Positions 5,789 to 7,838 of a stretch of DNA of 7,838 bases are shown here, piece after piece (position 1 is the first letter of the stretch; each line of letters opens with the position of its first letter). The notes under the pieces are model-generated. The model searched no databases and was not told where the DNA came from. It saw only the letters and a program-made list of their open reading frames with translations. Source of the stretch: Gammaproteobacteria bacterium (GTDB lineage: Bacteria; Pseudomonadota; Gammaproteobacteria; Enterobacterales; Alteromonadaceae); the NCBI GenBank assembly GCA_023481025.1, contig JAMCWV010000018.1, positions 1-7,838 of the forward strand, given 5' to 3'. Position numbers and translations under genes: made by a program.

Positions 5789-7838
5789 GTGTGAGGCGCT
5801 TTGTAGCAGCCAACAACCGAGAAGCTATGAAGCAAGTGCGCGATGCACTTGGCACTGATGCCTTGATTTTGTCGTCCAAGCCGATTGACGACGGCTATGA
5901 AATTTTAGCCATGGTCGAGGAAGAGCTAGAAGAAAAAGTGGCGGCAGTCGATGCACCACCGCAGGATTTTGCGGCTCTCGCTCAGCGTTTATTGCATGAA
6001 GTGGATGATATGCGGCGGATGCTGCAACATGGGCAAGGGCCAGCTAAAGCGTCTGCTGCGCCGGCGCCGAAGCATGCAGTGCAAGAGCTAGCAGCGATTA
6101 TGCAGCACGCTGGTTTTTCCAATCAGTTAATTCGTGAACTCGTCGGTCAGATTTCCCCGCAAGAGCGCAATGTGCGCGGCTGGTTGCAACGAGAATTACA
6201 GCAGCGTTTGTTACAACCAGAGTTTCCAGCCGAATTATTTCAAGACGGTGTACTCGCCTTGGTGGGCCCGACGGGTGTCGGCAAAACCACAACAACAGCC
6301 AAACTAGCTGCAAACTATGTTATGCAGTTTGGTTCTGAGTCACTGCTGTTGGTAACCACCGATAATTACCGGGTTGCCGCTCGCGAACAATTAAAAGTTT
6401 ATGCGGGCTTGCTCGATGTTGATATGTACGCCCTCGAAGAAGGAGAGTCACTAGACAAGCTTGCGGAACAAATCAAAGGCAAGCGTTTGGTGCTAATTGA
6501 CACGATTGGGATGAGTCAGCGCGATCAACGCCTGACGAATCGTATCGCGGAGCTGCAAGCGACGGTCGCCGATGATGTGCCCTCAACCCGTTTAGTGTTG
6601 CTACTCAATACCGCAAGTCAGCTGGGTTCTTTAAATGAAACTGTCGAGCGCTTTCAAGCGTCGGCAAAGGCTGCAGGTAATCAAATTCGCGATTGTATTT
6701 TGTCGAAAGTCGACGAGTCAGTGTGTTTAGGTGCGGCACTGGATGTGGTGATTCGCCATGGGCTGACCATTCATTTTATTGCCAATGGCCAACGGGTGCC
6801 GGAAGACTTGGAGCTTGTTGATCAAGCGCAACTCGTTGCACAGGCGCTGCCGGAATTAAGCGCAGACGATCTCGACTTTACCCAGTGGTTACAGAGTTTC
6901 ATGCCGGCCCCGGTTGAGCAACCGGCGCAACGTACGTTGAAAACCCAAGGCCAAACCGTTTCCCATATTTATCAGCAGTTAAGTCAGCTGTTGCCAGGTT
7001 TTTCAGCGCTCGAGTCTCTGTGGCAGTTGAGTGAACAGCCACCGCAGCAGAAAACCGCTTTGTATCAACGCTGGTTGCATCAAGCACACGAGTGTTTGTC
7101 GACAGTGCAGGCAGACGCTATTTTATGGATTCAAGACAAGCCGGTGAGCGGTCGCAACTGGCGGTTACCGAATTTAGCGCTTGGTCGCGACGCTGAGCTG
7201 CTACCTTTGCCGCTGACGGAGCAACTAAGCCCGATGCATTATGCGCAGGCCTTGGAATTAAAGCGGCATGTATTCGCCAGTTTGCCTGCGTTAGAGGCGT
7301 TACACGAGCTTGGCGCTCAGCATCAGCATTGGATTAGTGTGTTGAATCGCAACCACCGCGTCTGGCATGAAAGTGCTGAGGGCTGGCTGCGCCGGTCAGT
7401 GTTGCAGCTGCGTGATACACTGGAGCCAATGGCACGCCAAGCGATTCGTTATCGCGGTGAAGCGGCTCATCTCGTGTTGCAGCGCGGACATGTCCGTTTG
7501 CTGGCGGAGGACTTCGCGGTTGAATTGGTTTATGGTGAGGTTATTAATGACGGTAAGAAAGCGGCTAAAGCGGCCCTAGTGCGGCGCTTTTGGGCGCTGC
7601 CGGCAGGATTGAGCGAAACCACGCAATTGAGTTTAATTCGCCAACAGCTGTTTAGCGATGAAATTGCGAGTTTAACGCGCTTCGTGCAAAGCCAGCTGAC
7701 GCCAGAAGATTTACAGCATATGCCAGTTGAAGTCGCGACCATGTTGGCGACCACCTTAGCAGCAACGGCCTTGTATTTAGAGCATAGCCGTGAGCCGGAA
7801 GCGGGTGTGTTGCGTGGTCGTTTATTTGCATTGGCTGG
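5785..7838 (+). CDS. flhF: FlhF, SRP-type GTPase with unusual long C-terminal extension (3' partial)
   Basis: FlhF is a membrane-associated GTPase of the SRP54/FtsY class that fixes the site and number of flagella, usually with FlhG. The frame stays open to the window edge, giving 684 complete codons. Residues 1-40 are the usual start (MSVRRFVAANNREAMKQVRDALGTDALILSS). A short B region rich in Ala, Pro, Gln and Met follows (about 50-98), then an N domain (about 99-150) and the G domain: G1 GPTGVGKT (161-168), TTDNYRVAAREQ (191-202), G3 DTIGMSQRD (239-247), LNTASQLGSLNE, G4 SKVDE (307-311; the family more often has TK) and NGQRVPEDL (334-342). Known FlhF proteins normally end soon after this point. 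Here a Pro/Gln-rich linker (about 373-392) leads into more than 290 further residues, with several Trp and mixed helix/strand character, that I cannot assign to any family. No internal Shine-Dalgarno or frame change suggests a separate gene. The start overlaps flhA by 4 bases. flhG would be expected further downstream. Confidence 0.93.
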   Translation, partial: MSVRRFVAANNREAMKQVRDALGTDALILSSKPIDDGYEILAMVEEELEEKVAAVDAPPQDFAALAQRLLHEVDDMRRMLQHGQGPAKASAAPAPKHAVQELAAIMQHAGFSNQLIRELVGQISPQERNVRGWLQRELQQRLLQPEFPAELFQDGVLALVGPTGVGKTTTTAKLAANYVMQFGSESLLLVTTDNYRVAAREQLKVYAGLLDVDMYALEEGESLDKLAEQIKGKRLVLIDTIGMSQRDQRLTNRIAELQATVADDVPSTRLVLLLNTASQLGSLNETVERFQASAKAAGNQIRDCILSKVDESVCLGAALDVVIRHGLTIHFIANGQRVPEDLELVDQAQLVAQALPELSADDLDFTQWLQSFMPAPVEQPAQRTLKTQGQTVSHIYQQLSQLLPGFSALESLWQLSEQPPQQKTALYQRWLHQAHECLSTVQADAILWIQDKPVSGRNWRLPNLALGRDAELLPLPLTEQLSPMHYAQALELKRHVFASLPALEALHELGAQHQHWISVLNRNHRVWHESAEGWLRRSVLQLRDTLEPMARQAIRYRGEAAHLVLQRGHVRLLAEDFAVELVYGEVINDGKKAAKAALVRRFWALPAGLSETTQLSLIRQQLFSDEIASLTRFVQSQLTPEDLQHMPVEVATMLATTLAATALYLEHSREPEAGVLRGRLFALA

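Noticed and set aside
7367..7579. 70-residue + strand frame within the FlhF extension
   Set aside because: It is in a different frame from flhF, has no recognisable family features, and the continuous flhF frame covers the same region.
6901..7838. A separate gene starting at ATG 6901 fused by accident to flhF
   Set aside because: No Shine-Dalgarno precedes the ATG and there is no stop or frame change between the GTPase domain and this point, so one continuous protein is the simpler reading.

Overview
The window is a flagellar gene block, all on the + strand, in the order flhC (5' end cut off) – motA – motB – flhB – flhA – flhF (3' end cut off). Every protein aligns by eye, nearly end to end, with a known flagellar family; the exception is the C-terminal half of FlhF. 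Base composition looks even, with no insertion sequences, tRNAs, rRNAs or CRISPR repeats. The source is most likely a motile Gram-negative proteobacterium: FlhC, MotA and MotB closely resemble the enterobacterial proteins, which favours a gammaproteobacterium. The mix of FlhDC with FlhF is also known from betaproteobacterial flagellar clusters, so I do not name a genus.

Layout. Bases 1-479 are the end of flhC, half of the FlhD4C2 master activator. Bases 480-598 hold a near-consensus sigma-28 (FliA) promoter, TCAAGTTT-N11-GCCGATAA, that should drive motA (GTG start) and motB, the stator genes. A strong intrinsic terminator (2436-2463) closes motAB. Bases 2464-2534 carry a weakly defined promoter region for a second operon: flhB and flhA, the export-gate proteins of the flagellar type III secretion system, then flhF, the SRP-like GTPase that sets flagellar site and number. 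The flhB/flhA and flhA/flhF junctions are both 4-base ATGA overlaps, so these three genes are probably translationally coupled.

How they work together. FlhDC switches on early (class II) genes such as flhBA. The FlhB/FlhA gate exports rod, hook and filament parts, and FliA is freed to transcribe late genes such as motAB, whose products make the proton-driven stator. The window thus shows both ends of the cascade: a master-regulator gene, a late promoter directly behind it, and an early structural operon.

Most unusual points: (1) the flhF frame does not stop after the GTPase domain but continues about 310 codons or more to the window edge, through a Pro/Gln-rich linker into a domain I cannot assign; (2) an FlhDC-type regulator sits beside FlhF, with the chemotaxis block that separates motB from flhB in E. 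coli absent; (3) the motA GTG start overlaps an out-of-frame ATG-TGT-TAG mini-ORF; (4) a possible FlhDC box overlaps the motB terminator.
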